A stretch of 64,000 nt of DNA. Source: Vibrio sp. JPW-9-11-11. Lineage in GTDB: Bacteria; Pseudomonadota; Gammaproteobacteria; Enterobacterales; Vibrionaceae. Under the pieces are notes generated by a model, which saw only the letters and a list, made by a program, of their open reading frames with translations, had not been told where the DNA came from and did not search any database. Of the stretch, positions 36,098 through 47,277 are shown piece after piece. How positions within the stretch are numbered: the first letter of the stretch is position 1; every line of letters starts with the position of its first letter. The stretch covers positions 22,357 through 86,356 of the forward strand of contig NZ_SZQJ01000006.1 in assembly GCF_013369335.1 (NCBI RefSeq), in the 5' to 3' direction. The translations under genes and the position numbers were made by a program.

Positions 36098-37270
36098 TTA
36101 TAGCCCTAGCGCGTATTTAAGTACTTGGGTCTTCAGTGGGCTATGTTCCGCGAGTTTGAGCGCCGCATTGCGCGCTAACTTGAGCGGTGCGATATCATTG
36201 CTAAAACCTTTGTAGAATAGATCCATTCCCGTTTGCATCAGTAAATTGTCCGGACGTCTTCGTCTTTCATAGCTCACGAGCGCTTTTTCGTCGATTTCAC
36301 CTTCTTTTTCACATACATGCAGCAAGGCTTCAACGTCTTTGAAACCGAGGTTAACCCCCTGACCTGCGAGAGGATTTATAGTATGTGCGGCATCACCAAC
36401 TAACACGCAGTTGCGACGCCAATAGCGCTGCGCGTGGCGGCGCGTTAGCGGAAACGAGCCATGTTGCAACACTTTAATATCTCCTAACTCATCAGGAAAC
36501 GCCGCTACAATTTCTTGCCGCAATTGCTCTGGAGACATTGTAGAAAGCTGACGAATACGTGCCGGCGCGTCGTACCAAACGAGCGAACCTTGTCCCTGAG
36601 ACGGTCCATCTGCTTGCAATGAACTGAGCGGCAGAAATGAACGCGGACCGGATGGAGTAAATTGCTGCCATGTAATATCTTGCTGGGAATACTCGGTTTC
36701 GACGTTGATCAGCATGCAGTGCTGACGGTAATCCCAAGCGGTCACGCCAATCCCTGCCAACTGGCGCACTTTGGAATTGGCACCATCCGCTCCCACCACT
36801 AACTTTGCGGTCAATGATTTACCAGAGGTCAGTTTAACGCAGTTGACCTCGCCAAACTCAATGGTTTCGAGTCGTTCTGGGCAGCAAAGTGTAATATTGT
36901 CAAAAGATTGCAGATGTTGCCACAGCCCGAGTTGAATCAATCGATTTTCGACAATAAAACCGAGCTGTTCCATATTCAGGGTATCGGAATGGAAACGTGT
37001 ACGACACTCTGGGTGCTCCCAAGTTTCCAAACGGCGATATGGGCAGACACGCATGTCAGAGATCGCTTGCCATGCACCAAGAGAGTGCAATATCGCCACC
37101 GAGTGCTGCGAGATAGCCGACACTCGAACATCGAGCGGCTGATCCGCGTCAAAAGGCGCTGGCGCTGACCCTTCCACTACAAAGACACGTCGCCCCTGCT
37201 GTGCAAACCCTATTGCGGTTGCTGCCCCAACCATTCCACCGCCAATGATGGCAACATCAAAATCGCTCAT
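36098..37270 (-). CDS. ubiF: Ubiquinone-biosynthesis hydroxylase UbiF
   Basis: A 390-residue FAD monooxygenase of the UbiH/COQ6 family. FAD motifs: VAIIGGGMVGAA near the start, VGADGANSKVR in the middle, and GDAAHTINPLAGQGVNLGF. The tail LFYKGFSNDIAPLKLARN resembles UbiF (hydroxylation of 2-octaprenyl-3-methyl-6-methoxybenzoquinol) more than UbiH or UbiI. The frame opens 18 codons earlier, but MSDFDVAIIGGG is the family start (37270). It is divergent from miaB, as in V. cholerae and E. coli. UbiF versus a sister hydroxylase is the only doubt. Confidence 0.88.
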   Translation of the reverse strand: MSDFDVAIIGGGMVGAATAIGFAQQGRRVFVVEGSAPAPFDADQPLDVRVSAISQHSVAILHSLGAWQAISDMRVCPYRRLETWEHPECRTRFHSDTLNMEQLGFIVENRLIQLGLWQHLQSFDNITLCCPERLETIEFGEVNCVKLTSGKSLTAKLVVGADGANSKVRQLAGIGVTAWDYRQHCMLINVETEYSQQDITWQQFTPSGPRSFLPLSSLQADGPSQGQGSLVWYDAPARIRQLSTMSPEQLRQEIVAAFPDELGDIKVLQHGSFPLTRRHAQRYWRRNCVLVGDAAHTINPLAGQGVNLGFKDVEALLHVCEKEGEIDEKALVSYERRRRPDNLLMQTGMDLFYKGFSNDIAPLKLARNAALKLAEHSPLKTQVLKYALGL

Positions 37271-37551
37271 AATCCGTACTTCATCACATTGATTCTCTAG
37301 CTGTTTTTTATTGTACGTTTTCATTACGAAAATGTAACCAAAAACCTCAAGCTAACTATGGTCAAACCCTTATACCATAACGCTTGCAATTGATTGCTTC
37401 CCGGTACTAGTCAGTCGGTTTTTAAAGCAGTACAATACGCGGCTCGCCAAGATGCGAGATATCAAACGCCATCAAAAACATAATCCAAGATGGTCAATTG
37501 TCACACTGGGCAATTTGCTCCCTTAATTTAAACTAACGATCGAGCGAAACA

Positions 37552-38976
37552 ATGAGTAAGAAACTGCTAATTAAAACCTGGGGCTGCCAGATGAACGAAT
37601 ACGATTCATCCAAAATGGCGGATCTACTAAACGCGGCTAACGGCTACGAGCTAACCGAAGAGCCAGAAGAGGCAGATGTACTACTTCTCAATACCTGTTC
37701 TATCCGAGAAAAAGCGCAAGAAAAGGTGTTCCACCAGCTTGGTCGTTGGAAAACGCTTAAAGATAAAAAAGAGGGTGTGGTGATTGGTGTCGGTGGCTGT
37801 GTTGCCACCCAAGAAGGTGACCACATTCGTGAACGCGCGCCATTTGTTGACGTTATTTTTGGCCCACAAACTCTGCACCGACTACCAGAGATGATCAAAC
37901 AGTCTCAGTCTGACGAAGCGCCGGTCATGGACATCTCGTTCCCAGAGATCGAAAAGTTTGACCGTCTGCCAGAACCACGCGCAGAAGGCGCTACTGCGTT
38001 TGTCTCGATTATGGAAGGCTGTTCAAAATACTGCACTTACTGCGTTGTACCATATACTCGCGGTGAAGAAGTGAGCCGTCCAATGGATGACGTACTGTTT
38101 GAGATTGCTCAACTCGCAGAGCAAGGCGTACGTGAAGTGAACCTACTCGGTCAAAACGTCAACGCATACCGTGGTCCTACCCACGACGGTGAGATCTGTA
38201 CTTTCGCTGAGCTGCTGCGTTTGGTGGCATCGATTGATGGTATTGATCGTATTCGCTTTACCACCAGCCACCCACTTGAGTTCACGGACGATATCATTGC
38301 TGTTTACGAAGACACACCAGAACTGGTGAGCTTCCTGCACCTACCCGTGCAAAGCGGCAGTGACCGTATCCTCACCATGATGAAACGTCCACACACAGCA
38401 ATCGAGTACAAGTCGATTATTCGTAAGCTGCGTAAAGCGCGCCCAGACATTCAGATAAGCTCTGACTTCATTGTTGGTTTCCCTGGAGAAACGGACAAAG
38501 ACTTCCAAGACACGATGAAGCTGATTAAAGATGTCGATTTCGATATGAGCTTTAGCTTTATCTTCTCTCCACGCCCAGGGACGCCTGCAGCGGATTACCC
38601 ATGTGATGTATCTGAGCAAGAAAAGAAAGAACGCCTATACGAACTGCAACAAACGGTAAACGCACAGGCAATGCGATACTCTCGCCTCATGTTAGGCACG
38701 GAGCAGCGCGTTCTGGTAGAAGGTCCATCGAAGAAGAATCTAATGGAACTTCGTGCACGTACAGAGAACAACCGCGTGGTGAACTTCGAAGGCAGCGCCG
38801 ATCTGATTGGTCAGTTCGTTGATGTGAAAATCACCGACGTATTTGCCAACTCATTACGTGGGGAGCTGGTTCGCACAGAGAAAGACATGGATCTGCGCAG
38901 CATCATTTCACCGACACAAATGATGGCTAAAACCAAACGAGAAGATGAGCTAGGTGTAGCGACTTTTACACCTTAA
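37552..38976 (+). CDS. miaB: tRNA-2-methylthio-N6-dimethylallyladenosine synthase MiaB
   Basis: Radical-SAM methylthiotransferase that adds a methylthio group to i6A37 in tRNAs. The auxiliary cluster cysteines are Cys12, Cys49 and Cys83 ([24 protein letters not shown]). The radical-SAM cluster is Cys157, Cys161 and Cys164 (GCSKYCTYC). A C-terminal TRAM domain ([14 protein letters not shown] onward) completes it. 474 residues is normal. It is followed by a terminator, then ybeZ. Confidence 0.98.
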   Translation: MSKKLLIKTWGCQMNEYDSSKMADLLNAANGYELTEEPEEADVLLLNTCSIREKAQEKVFHQLGRWKTLKDKKEGVVIGVGGCVATQEGDHIRERAPFVDVIFGPQTLHRLPEMIKQSQSDEAPVMDISFPEIEKFDRLPEPRAEGATAFVSIMEGCSKYCTYCVVPYTRGEEVSRPMDDVLFEIAQLAEQGVREVNLLGQNVNAYRGPTHDGEICTFAELLRLVASIDGIDRIRFTTSHPLEFTDDIIAVYEDTPELVSFLHLPVQSGSDRILTMMKRPHTAIEYKSIIRKLRKARPDIQISSDFIVGFPGETDKDFQDTMKLIKDVDFDMSFSFIFSPRPGTPAADYPCDVSEQEKKERLYELQQTVNAQAMRYSRLMLGTEQRVLVEGPSKKNLMELRARTENNRVVNFEGSADLIGQFVDVKITDVFANSLRGELVRTEKDMDLRSIISPTQMMAKTKREDELGVATFTP

Positions 38977-39031
38977 GCTTGAAAATCGCTGTATAAGTTA
39001 CCATCTTAGAGATAGGTAACGATCGCCATTA

Positions 39032-39057
39032 GAAGCCCGGTCTCAATCGGGCTTCTT
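39032..39057 (+). terminator. Terminator of miaB
   Basis: Stem GAAGCCCG (39032-39039) with CGGGCTTC (39048-39055) and a short T tail. It lies upstream of the ybeZ leader. Confidence 0.7.
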
Positions 39058-39084
39058 GCCAATGGCATATTTTGAGAGGCAACT

Positions 39085-40191
39085 TTGAGCAATAAAATTG
39101 TAACGCTAGAGATCAATCTAGAACCTTCTGATAACCGCCGCTTAGCCAGCCTGTGCGGTCCTTTCGATGACAATATCAAACATTTAGAACGCCGCTTAGG
39201 CGTTGAAATCAGCTACCGCGGTAACTTTTTCACTATTGTCGGTAAGCCACATACCAGTGCGGCCGCGCTAGAAATTATCAAAACGCTGTACGTTAATACC
39301 ACCCCTGTCCGTGGCAATATCCCCGATATTGAGCCCGATGAAATTCACTTAGCGATTAAAGAAACCGGCGTACTAGAGCAAGACCTTGAGTCGAGCATTG
39401 AGCACGGTAAAGAAGTGTTTATCAAGACCAAGAAAGGCGTGATTAAGCCTCGCACACCAAACCAAGGTCACTACCTGATGAACATGGTGACGCACGATAT
39501 CAGCTTTGGTATTGGTCCTGCTGGTACGGGTAAAACCTATCTCGCGGTTGCGGCAGCCGTTGACGCTTTAGAACGACAAGAAATCCGCCGTATATTGTTG
39601 ACTCGTCCTGCGGTAGAAGCGGGTGAAAAACTCGGCTTCTTGCCTGGTGACTTAAGTCAAAAGGTAGACCCATACTTACGCCCGCTCTACGACGCCCTAT
39701 TTGAGATGCTAGGTTTTGAAAAAGTCGAAAAACTGATTGAGCGTAATGTTATTGAAGTCGCACCACTGGCCTACATGCGTGGTCGTACTCTGAATGATGC
39801 GTTTATTATTTTGGACGAGAGCCAAAACACCACGGTGGAGCAAATGAAAATGTTCTTAACCCGCATTGGCTTCAACTCTCGCGCCGTCATCACTGGCGAC
39901 ATTACCCAAATCGATTTACCACGCGGCGCTAAATCTGGTTTACGCCATGCGATTGAGGTCTTGAGTGAAGTGGACGATATTAGCTTCAACTTCTTCCAAT
40001 CTGACGACGTAGTACGTCACCCCGTGGTTGCACGTATCGTTAACGCTTACGAAAAGTGGGAAGCACAAGACCAAAAAGAACGTAAAGAGTTCGAAAAAAA
40101 ACGTCGTGAAGAGCGCGAGGCTAAGTTGCTTGAAACAGCCAAGGCAGAGCTTTCGAAACAAGTTCAAACCGAAACCAGTGAAGGCAAATAA
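39085..40191 (+). CDS. ybeZ: PhoH-like ATPase YbeZ
   Basis: A 368-residue cytoplasmic ATPase of the PhoH family that partners YbeY in RNA and ribosome handling. Walker A is GPAGTGKT (144-151) and Walker B is [10 protein letters not shown] near residue 238. An N-terminal KH-like region ([13 protein letters not shown]...) precedes it, and the highly charged C-terminal tail ends in [14 protein letters not shown]. The start is TTG at 39085, preceded by GAGAGG; no ATG fits. The stop overlaps the ybeY ATG by one base, so translation is coupled. Confidence 0.93.
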   Translation: MSNKIVTLEINLEPSDNRRLASLCGPFDDNIKHLERRLGVEISYRGNFFTIVGKPHTSAAALEIIKTLYVNTTPVRGNIPDIEPDEIHLAIKETGVLEQDLESSIEHGKEVFIKTKKGVIKPRTPNQGHYLMNMVTHDISFGIGPAGTGKTYLAVAAAVDALERQEIRRILLTRPAVEAGEKLGFLPGDLSQKVDPYLRPLYDALFEMLGFEKVEKLIERNVIEVAPLAYMRGRTLNDAFIILDESQNTTVEQMKMFLTRIGFNSRAVITGDITQIDLPRGAKSGLRHAIEVLSEVDDISFNFFQSDDVVRHPVVARIVNAYEKWEAQDQKERKEFEKKRREEREAKLLETAKAELSKQVQTETSEGK

Positions 40192-40655
40192 TGACAATCG
40201 AACTCGACCTTCAACTTGCTGTCGAAGATAAAGACGGCTTACCAAAACAAGCGGATATCCTTCACTGGCTGAGCACAACGATCAGCCAATTTCAACCACA
40301 GGCCGAAGTGACGGTGCGTATTGTTGATGAAGCAGAGAGCCAGCAACTCAATGGCGATTATCGTGGAAAAGACAAACCGACTAACGTGCTTTCTTTTCCG
40401 TTTGAGTCGCCGCCAGGTGTCGAACTAGACCTACTGGGCGATCTCATTATTTGTCGCCAAGTGGTTGAACGCGAAGCAGATGAACAAAACAAGCCGCTAA
40501 TGGCGCACTGGGCCCATATGGTTGTACATGGTAGCCTGCATCTGCTAGGTTATGATCATATCGAAGATGACGAAGCCGAAGAGATGGAGTCACTCGAAAC
40601 AGAAATCATGCAAAGTATGGGATTTAAAGACCCCTACATTGCTGAGAAACAGTAG
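40191..40655 (+). CDS. ybeY: Endoribonuclease YbeY
   Basis: Single-strand endoribonuclease needed for 16S rRNA 3'-end maturation and ribosome quality control. The zinc site is [11 protein letters not shown] with His113, His117 and His123, and the conserved Arg58 lies in [15 protein letters not shown]. At 154 residues it is standard. It overlaps ybeZ by one nucleotide and precedes corC by 108 nt in the conserved ybeZ-ybeY-corC-lnt order. Confidence 0.96.
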   Translation: MTIELDLQLAVEDKDGLPKQADILHWLSTTISQFQPQAEVTVRIVDEAESQQLNGDYRGKDKPTNVLSFPFESPPGVELDLLGDLIICRQVVEREADEQNKPLMAHWAHMVVHGSLHLLGYDHIEDDEAEEMESLETEIMQSMGFKDPYIAEKQ

Positions 40656-40763
40656 CTCCGCGACATCATCAGTGAAAAGATCTTTAATCCACTGTACGCA
40701 TTTAATTCCGTTGCTACGACGTGTGCTATCACACTTCTGATAGCGTTACTAGTTTGAGAAACA

Positions 40764-41663
40764 ATGAACGAAGACAATTCGCCCTCTTCTCTAGAAGGTA
40801 AGAAAGAAAAATCTGAAGGTCCGAGTAGAAAGTCCTTCTTCGGACGCCTAGGTCAATTATTCCAGGGGGATCCTAAAGATCGCCAAGAGCTCGTTGAGGT
40901 ATTTCGCGACTCAGAGGAAAACGACCTGATCGACCATGACACTCGCGATATGCTCGAAGGTGTTATGGAGATCTCCGAAATGCGAGTGCGCGACATCATG
41001 TTGCCACGTTCGCAGATGGTTACCGTCGATCGCAGCGACGATTTAGACAACTTGATCAACCTCATCACGGATGCTCAACACTCGCGCTATCCAGTGATCA
41101 GTGAAGACAAAGACCATGTGGAAGGCATTCTGCTTGCGAAGGACTTACTCAAATACTTAGGCTCAGACAGTGAACCTTTCGATATTGAGCAGGTCATACG
41201 TCCTGCTGTGGTGGTTCCAGAAAGTAAGCGCGTCGATCGCCTACTCAAAGAGTTCCGGCAAGAGCGCTACCATATGGCTATTGTGGTCGACGAGTTTGGT
41301 GGCGTTTCAGGCCTGGTCACCATTGAAGATATTCTCGAAGAGATTGTCGGAGAAATCGAAGACGAGTTCGATGACGAGGAAGAGTTGGATATTCGTCAGT
41401 TAAGCAAGCACACTTTTGCGGTGAAAGCGCTCACGACTATCGAAGAGTTTAATGATACTTTTGGCACCTCGTTCAGTGATGAAGAAGTAGATACCGTCGG
41501 TGGCATGGTGATGACCGCTTTCGGCCACTTACCTTCTCGAGGCGAAGTCGTCGGCATTGATGGCTATAACTTCAAAGTCACCGCTGCTGATAATCGACGC
41601 GTGGTTCAACTTCAAGTCACGATACCAGACGAGGAGTCGGTGTTAGATACCACCGACGAGTAA
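40764..41663 (+). CDS. corC: CorC/YbeX CBS-transporter-associated protein
   Basis: A 299-residue cytoplasmic protein: a charged N-terminus, a CBS pair at about 75-195 ([40 protein letters not shown]), and a C-terminal CorC/HlyC domain ([30 protein letters not shown]). It was first linked to CorA-dependent Mg/Co efflux; newer work on E. coli YbeX ties it to ribosome metabolism. It lacks the DUF21 membrane domain of larger relatives. It lies in the ybeZ-ybeY-corC-lnt cluster, 35 nt before lnt. Confidence 0.93.
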   Translation: MNEDNSPSSLEGKKEKSEGPSRKSFFGRLGQLFQGDPKDRQELVEVFRDSEENDLIDHDTRDMLEGVMEISEMRVRDIMLPRSQMVTVDRSDDLDNLINLITDAQHSRYPVISEDKDHVEGILLAKDLLKYLGSDSEPFDIEQVIRPAVVVPESKRVDRLLKEFRQERYHMAIVVDEFGGVSGLVTIEDILEEIVGEIEDEFDDEEELDIRQLSKHTFAVKALTTIEEFNDTFGTSFSDEEVDTVGGMVMTAFGHLPSRGEVVGIDGYNFKVTAADNRRVVQLQVTIPDEESVLDTTDE

Positions 41664-41698
41664 CGCTCATCTCCTTTCGGAGCATTAAGAAAAGTTCG

Positions 41699-43207
41699 AT
41701 GATAAGTACACTGTTTCATCGCCTAAAACGGCCGCTCGCGGCCGTTTTTGTTGGCGCTTCCACTACCTTAGCTTTTGCGCCTTTCTCTGTATGGCCTCTC
41801 GCTGTTCTTTCCCCGCTATTATTACTGCTGCTCATTCACAGGCAAACGCCTAAACAAGCGCTCGCTGTTGGTTATGCTTGGGGGCTTGGGCAGTTTGCGA
41901 CTGGCATCAGTTGGGTACATGTCAGCATTGATAATTTTGGCGGAATGCCAAAAATTGCGAGTTTACTCCTGATGGCGCTGCTCGTCGGCTACTTGGCCCT
42001 GTATAGCGCCTTTTATTGCTGGAGTCTCAACCGTTTTTTTCCTGTTTCCAACCGTACCCGTTGGCTGCTCGCCGCGCCAGCTCTGTGGCTTATCTTCGAT
42101 TGGCTACGAGGTTGGGTAATGACGGGCTTCCCTTGGCTGTGGCTTGGCTACAGCCAAATCGATAGCCCTCTCGGTCGCTTCGCGCCTATCGGTGGCGTTG
42201 AACTGGTGACCTTATTAGTACTCATGAGTGCCGCGGCTCTCGGCTATGGGCTATTGCATAAACGCTGGTCGACACTGATAATCCCAGCGGTCATTATCGC
42301 CACTGGCTTTGGCTTAACGACCGCCCAATGGGTAGTGCCTGATACCGGCCAAGTCACGAAAATTGCATTAATTCAAGGCAATATTCCACAAGCTATAAAA
42401 TGGAAGCCAAGCCAGCGCTGGCCAACCATCATGAAATACACCGACCTAACTCGAGAGAACTGGGATGCCGATATCATTATCTGGCCAGAAGCCGCGATTC
42501 CAGCTTTTGAATTTGAGATCTCTTCATACCTTCATAATCTCGACTCTGCCGCAGCGATGAATCACAGTGCGGTGATTACCGGGATCGTAAACCAAAGTGA
42601 AGATAAGAAGTTCTACAACAGTATTTTGACCTTAGGCAGTAAAGCTCAGCCCGGTTATCGTTACGATATGGAAGAACGTTACCACAAACACCATCTGCTG
42701 CCATTTGGTGAGTTTGTGCCATTTGAAAGCATTTTGCGTCCACTGGCTCCCTTGTTTAATCTGCCTATGTCCTCATTCAGTCGTGGCGAATTTGTCCAAC
42801 CCAATATTGAGGCGAACGGTAAGCATATGGCTCCCGCGCTTTGTTATGAGATTATCTTCAACGAGCAAGTGAGACAAAACATTGACGATGACACAGACTT
42901 TATTCTGACCCTGTCGAACGATGCTTGGTTTGGCCGCTCAATTGGCCCACTACAGCATATGGAGATTGCACGGATGCGCGCACTTGAGTTTGGTAAGCCC
43001 GTCATTCGCTCGACCAACAACGGCGTGACGGCGATTACCGACCATCTAGGTAATATCATCGCTCAGGTGCCCCAGTTTGAAACCCATGTGTTGCGCGCGG
43101 AAGTAACGTCGACCCAAGGACACACGCCCTATTACACGTGGGGCAGTTGGCCACTGTATGTTTGGGTGCTCCTAAGTTTACTGATCGGATGGCGGTTTAG
43201 ACGTTAA
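41699..43207 (+). CDS. lnt: Apolipoprotein N-acyltransferase
   Basis: Adds the third acyl chain to the N-terminal Cys of lipoproteins in the inner membrane. The N-terminal third has six hydrophobic helices, and the periplasmic nitrilase domain carries the catalytic triad Glu264 (WPEAAIP), Lys330 ([12 protein letters not shown]) and Cys382 (LCYEIIF). A last membrane helix ends the chain ([14 protein letters not shown]). 502 residues is normal. The first codons contain a terminator-shaped hairpin (41725-41749), unusual for a coding start. It is the last gene of the cluster. Confidence 0.97.
   Translation: MISTLFHRLKRPLAAVFVGASTTLAFAPFSVWPLAVLSPLLLLLLIHRQTPKQALAVGYAWGLGQFATGISWVHVSIDNFGGMPKIASLLLMALLVGYLALYSAFYCWSLNRFFPVSNRTRWLLAAPALWLIFDWLRGWVMTGFPWLWLGYSQIDSPLGRFAPIGGVELVTLLVLMSAAALGYGLLHKRWSTLIIPAVIIATGFGLTTAQWVVPDTGQVTKIALIQGNIPQAIKWKPSQRWPTIMKYTDLTRENWDADIIIWPEAAIPAFEFEISSYLHNLDSAAAMNHSAVITGIVNQSEDKKFYNSILTLGSKAQPGYRYDMEERYHKHHLLPFGEFVPFESILRPLAPLFNLPMSSFSRGEFVQPNIEANGKHMAPALCYEIIFNEQVRQNIDDDTDFILTLSNDAWFGRSIGPLQHMEIARMRALEFGKPVIRSTNNGVTAITDHLGNIIAQVPQFETHVLRAEVTSTQGHTPYYTWGSWPLYVWVLLSLLIGWRFRR
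41725..41749 (+). promoter_or_regulatory. Terminator-like hairpin inside lnt coding start
   Basis: AAAACGGCCG (41725-41734) and CGGCCGTTTT (41739-41748) form a perfect 10-bp stem with loop CTCG, followed by one more T. By shape it is an intrinsic terminator, yet it lies 26 nt inside lnt. Confidence 0.55.
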
Positions 43208-43212
43208 TCGAT

Positions 43213-43241
43213 AAAAGGTGACCGATAGCGGGTCACCTTTT
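43213..43241. terminator. Bidirectional terminator, lnt and zinc-ribbon gene
   Basis: Stem AAAAGGTGACC/GGTCACCTTTT with a 7-nt loop, between convergent stops at 43207 and 43252. Confidence 0.88.
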
Positions 43242-43251
43242 AAATGACAAG

Positions 43252-43722
43252 TTAAGGTTTTAATGGCTGGCGACTAAAGCCTTTGCAGCCACATTTGATA
43301 CAAGGGATAATGACCGTCGGATGGTTGTATTGGGTCTTGTGCCCACAGTCGTCGCAAACCAAAGTACCTAATCCAATCACCTCTCCGGCTTGATAGAGGC
43401 CTTGGTGTTCAAGGTCTTGAAATAACTCCACCCATTCCACTTTTGTTCTATCGGTGATTTCTAATAGTCCTTGCCAAATAGAGTCGGCAATCATCAGATA
43501 AAATGGACCTTTCTTTGAATCTTCATAGCTATCAGCAAACTCTTTCAAGTCTGACTTGACGTAGGCAGAGACCAAAGCCAACTCATCCTTGGTTAAGTCG
43601 TTAGCCGCTTTTGCCACTTGGCCTGACTTGTCGAGTACATGATTGACCTCATCAGGACTGTGCTTCAAGGTTTCAACCACATCCTCAAGCATCTCTTCAT
43701 ACCCTGCTTTTCTTTTCGGCAT
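43252..43722 (-). CDS. Zinc-ribbon protein, DUF1451 (YbeL-like)
   Basis: A 156-residue cytoplasmic protein with a helical, charged N-terminal two-thirds (YEEMLEDVVETLKHSPDEV...) and a C-terminal zinc ribbon: CDDCGHK and CIKCGCKGF give two CxxC knuckles about 20 residues apart. It matches the DUF1451/YbeL family, which in E. coli lies in the same genomic neighbourhood near leuS. Function is unknown. The frame opens seven codons earlier, but GGAGG is ideally spaced for the ATG at 43722. Confidence 0.85.
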   Translation of the reverse strand: MPKRKAGYEEMLEDVVETLKHSPDEVNHVLDKSGQVAKAANDLTKDELALVSAYVKSDLKEFADSYEDSKKGPFYLMIADSIWQGLLEITDRTKVEWVELFQDLEHQGLYQAGEVIGLGTLVCDDCGHKTQYNHPTVIIPCIKCGCKGFSRQPLKP

Positions 43723-43911
43723 AGACAACCTCCACTCTTCCATCGCGCTGACCTAAACCAATTTGCCTCGCTGGTTGAAAACAACCTTTGGGAAAGGGAC
43801 GAGACTTAGGATTGGCTATTGTTGTGTACCTTTCCTTTAGGTATTCTATGACGATCTATTAATGTCTGTTCTAACCGAACTCACAAATTCCAAGATAACC
43901 GGATATCATCG

Positions 43912-46485
43912 ATGCAAGAACAATATAACCCGCAAGATATTGAACAGAAAGTTCAACAGCACTGGGATAACAACAAGACCTTTGTTGTAAGTGAAGACCC
44001 AAACAAAGAAAAATTCTACTGTCTCTCTATGTTCCCATACCCAAGTGGCCGACTGCACATGGGTCACGTGCGTAACTACACTATCGGTGATGTGGTATCT
44101 CGTTTCCAACGTCTGCAAGGCAAAAACGTCATGCAGCCAATCGGTTGGGACGCGTTCGGTCTTCCTGCCGAAAACGCTGCGGTAAAAAATAAGACCGCGC
44201 CAGCACCTTGGACTTACGAAAACATCGAATACATGAAAAACCAGCTTAAGTTACTTGGCTTTGGTTACGACTGGAATCGTGAGTTCGCAACCTGTACACC
44301 AGAATATTACCGTTGGGAACAAGAGTTCTTCACTAAACTTTATGAAAAAGGCCTAGTGTACAAGAAGACCTCTTCTGTTAACTGGTGTCCAAACGACCAA
44401 ACTGTTCTAGCAAACGAGCAGGTTGAAGATGGCTGCTGTTGGCGTTGCGATACTCCAGTAGAGCAAAAAGAGATCCCACAATGGTTCATCAAGATCACTG
44501 AATACGCTCAAGAGCTTCTAGATGATCTAGACAACCTTGACGGTTGGCCTGAGATGGTTAAAACCATGCAGCGCAACTGGATTGGTCGCTCTGAAGGCGT
44601 AGAACTCAAGTTTGAAGTGAAAGGCCAAGCAGACCTTGAGGTTTACACCACGCGTCCTGATACGCTAATGGGTGTCACTTACGTAGGTATCGCGGCAGGT
44701 CACCCTCTGGCGACAATCGCAGCTGAGAACAACCCAGAACTTGCTGAATTCATCGAAGAGTGTAAGAACAACAAGGTTGCAGAAGCTGAACTTGCGACAA
44801 TGGAGAAGAAAGGTATGGCAACTGGCCTTACTGCTATTCACCCATTGAACGGTCGTGAAGTGCCAGTTTACGTGGCTAACTTCGTACTGATGGACTACGG
44901 CACAGGCGCGGTAATGGCCGTACCTGCACACGACCAACGTGACTTCGAGTTCGCGACTAAGTACGGTCTAGACATCGTGCCAGTCATCAAGCCAGTTGAC
45001 GGCAGTGAGCTAGACGTTTCTGAAGCGGCGTACACAGAAAAAGGTGTACTGTTCGATTCAGGTGAATTTGATGGTCTTGAGTTCCAAGCGGCATTCGACG
45101 CAATCGCAGCGAAACTAGAAGCACAAGGCAAAGGCACTAAGACAGTTAATTTCCGTCTACGTGACTGGGGTGTATCTCGTCAGCGTTACTGGGGCGCTCC
45201 AATCCCAATGGTAACCACTGAAGACGGTGAAGTTCACCCAGTACCAGCTGACCAACTACCAGTAATCCTTCCAGAAGACGTAGTCATGGACGGCGTAACG
45301 AGCCCAATCAAGGCCGACAAAGAGTGGGCTAAGACTACGTTCAATGGTGAACCTGCTCTACGTGAGACTGATACGTTCGATACCTTCATGGAATCTTCTT
45401 GGTACTACGCGCGTTACTGCAGCCCACAAGCAGACGACATTCTCGACCCAGAAAAAGCCAACTACTGGCTACCAGTAGATCAGTACATCGGTGGTATCGA
45501 GCACGCTTGTATGCACCTACTGTACTCTCGTTTCTTCCACAAACTGCTACGTGACGCAGGTTACGTAACGTCTGACGAGCCGTTCAAGCAGCTACTATGT
45601 CAAGGCATGGTACTGGCGGATGCGTTCTACTTCGAGAACGAGAAAGGCGGTAAAGAGTGGGTTGCACCAACAGACGTTGCTGTTGAGCGTGACGGTAAAG
45701 GCCGCATCACGTCTGCGAAAGACACTGAAGGCCGCGATGTTACCCACTCAGGCATGATCAAGATGTCTAAGTCGAAGAACAACGGTATCGACCCGCAAGA
45801 GATGGTCGACAAGTATGGCGCAGACACAGTACGTCTGTTTATGATGTTTGCCTCTCCTGCAGACATGACACTTGAGTGGCAAGAATCTGGCGTAGAAGGG
45901 GCGAACCGCTTCCTAAAACGTGTTTGGAAACTGGTTAACGAGCACGCCTCAAAAGGCGAAGCGGTTGCAGTCGATACTGCGGCACTGTCTAGCGACCAGA
46001 AAGCACTACGTCGTGACGTTCACAAGACCATCGCGAAAGTGACCGATGATGTTGCTCGTCGCCAGACGTTCAACACCGCTATCGCTGCGATCATGGAGCT
46101 GATGAACAAGCTAGCGAAAGCACCTCAAGAGTCTGAACAAGATCGCGCGATTCTAGATGAAGCGTTAAAAGCCGTTGTCGTGATGCTTTACCCAATCACT
46201 CCGCATATCTCTTACGAAATGTGGGCAGGCCTAGGTCAATCTGATATCGACAACGCAGCATGGCCAACTCACGATGAAAAAGCGCTCGTTGAAGACGAGA
46301 AGCTGATCATCGTTCAAGTCAACGGTAAGCTACGTGCGAAACTAACGGTACCTGCTGATATCTCTAAAGAAGAGATCGAGAAGCTAGGTCTAAACGATGA
46401 GAACGTTACTAAGTTCACAGAAGACAAAACGGTACGCAAAGTTATCTACGTACCAGGAAAACTTCTCAACATCGTTGCGAACTAA
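43912..46485 (+). CDS. leuS: Leucyl-tRNA synthetase
   Basis: Class I synthetase charging tRNA-Leu, with a large editing domain. The HIGH motif is HMGH (49-52) in [13 protein letters not shown], the KMSKS motif is at 617-621 ([10 protein letters not shown]), and the CP1 editing region includes [13 protein letters not shown] zinc-type cysteine set is visible (CPNDQ, CCWRCD). Length 857 is standard. Codon use is strongly biased, as for other highly expressed genes. The 168-nt upstream region has no T-box or other leader I recognise. It is followed by a terminator-like stem and then lptE. Confidence 0.98.
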   Translation: MQEQYNPQDIEQKVQQHWDNNKTFVVSEDPNKEKFYCLSMFPYPSGRLHMGHVRNYTIGDVVSRFQRLQGKNVMQPIGWDAFGLPAENAAVKNKTAPAPWTYENIEYMKNQLKLLGFGYDWNREFATCTPEYYRWEQEFFTKLYEKGLVYKKTSSVNWCPNDQTVLANEQVEDGCCWRCDTPVEQKEIPQWFIKITEYAQELLDDLDNLDGWPEMVKTMQRNWIGRSEGVELKFEVKGQADLEVYTTRPDTLMGVTYVGIAAGHPLATIAAENNPELAEFIEECKNNKVAEAELATMEKKGMATGLTAIHPLNGREVPVYVANFVLMDYGTGAVMAVPAHDQRDFEFATKYGLDIVPVIKPVDGSELDVSEAAYTEKGVLFDSGEFDGLEFQAAFDAIAAKLEAQGKGTKTVNFRLRDWGVSRQRYWGAPIPMVTTEDGEVHPVPADQLPVILPEDVVMDGVTSPIKADKEWAKTTFNGEPALRETDTFDTFMESSWYYARYCSPQADDILDPEKANYWLPVDQYIGGIEHACMHLLYSRFFHKLLRDAGYVTSDEPFKQLLCQGMVLADAFYFENEKGGKEWVAPTDVAVERDGKGRITSAKDTEGRDVTHSGMIKMSKSKNNGIDPQEMVDKYGADTVRLFMMFASPADMTLEWQESGVEGANRFLKRVWKLVNEHASKGEAVAVDTAALSSDQKALRRDVHKTIAKVTDDVARRQTFNTAIAAIMELMNKLAKAPQESEQDRAILDEALKAVVVMLYPITPHISYEMWAGLGQSDIDNAAWPTHDEKALVEDEKLIIVQVNGKLRAKLTVPADISKEEIEKLGLNDENVTKFTEDKTVRKVIYVPGKLLNIVAN

Positions 46486-46503
46486 CCGTCAGTCGCTGAC
46501 TCT

Positions 46504-46527
46504 AAAGCAGGGCGACCGCCCTGCTTT
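46504..46527 (+). terminator. Probable terminator after leuS
   Basis: Nearly loopless stem AAAGCAGGGCG/CGCCCTGCTTT followed by TTTACTTACC. The T run is short, so read-through into lptE-holA is likely. Confidence 0.65.
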
Positions 46528-46615
46528 ACTTACCTTAGCGCTTTAACTCAGCCACTCGGTTTTGAGCTAGAGTCTTAAGATAAGTATTCCAATAATCATC
46601 GAGAGCCACCAGACT

Positions 46616-47272
46616 ATGTTTCCTCTACGAGTACGATCACTATTTAATTACCCTTCATTGAAAATGACGGCCGTTATTCTCAGCGCTTCTTTGTTATCCG
46701 CTTGTGGATTTCACCTTCGCGGTGACTACTCTATTCCAGATGAGCTTGAAACCATGTCGCTTACCAGTTACGACCAATACAGTAGCTTTACTCGAATGAT
46801 GAAAGGTCAACTGCGTATGAGTGAAATTGAAGTAGTGTCCCCAGCAGCCGACGTACCTAATCTGCACCTTATAAGTGAAGGCGTTGGCGAACGGACACTC
46901 TCTCTGTACCAAAACACCCGTGCAGCGGAGAAAGAGCTGACTTTCCGTACCTCTTACCGCGTAACCCTACCTGAGCTAGGTTCAAAGACATTTTCAACTA
47001 GCGTTACTCGTAGTTACTTAGATAACCCATTAACTGCCCTAGCAAAATCGGTTGAACGTGACATGATTGAAGACGAGATGCGCAAGTTGGCCGCCTCTCA
47101 AATCATTCGTCAGATGGCGCGCCTAAAAGCAGATATCGAGGCCAATGAGCGCCTCGAACAAGAACAGCAAGAGCAACAAGTTCAGCTCGGTGCCGACGAA
47201 GAGCAGTACCGCATTAAAACGCTTTTCTCAGACGACGCGCCAAGCACTACACCAACAACAACTGAACAATAA
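46616..47272 (+). CDS. lptE: LPS-assembly lipoprotein LptE
   Basis: Outer-membrane lipoprotein that plugs LptD and helps insert LPS. The lipobox is LLSAC, with lipidated Cys31 followed by GFHLRGDYS, the LptE hallmark. Conserved blocks ELTFRTSYRVTLPE and NPLTALAKSVERDMIEDEM fit. The tail from about residue 175 is Gln/Glu-rich and looks disordered. The ATG at 46616 gives a long n-region (MFPLRVRSLFNYPSLK) before the hydrophobic core; a start at the second Met (46664) is possible but has no ribosome site. holA follows after 5 nt. Confidence 0.93.
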   Translation: MFPLRVRSLFNYPSLKMTAVILSASLLSACGFHLRGDYSIPDELETMSLTSYDQYSSFTRMMKGQLRMSEIEVVSPAADVPNLHLISEGVGERTLSLYQNTRAAEKELTFRTSYRVTLPELGSKTFSTSVTRSYLDNPLTALAKSVERDMIEDEMRKLAASQIIRQMARLKADIEANERLEQEQQEQQVQLGADEEQYRIKTLFSDDAPSTTPTTTEQ

Positions 47273-47277
47273 CCACA

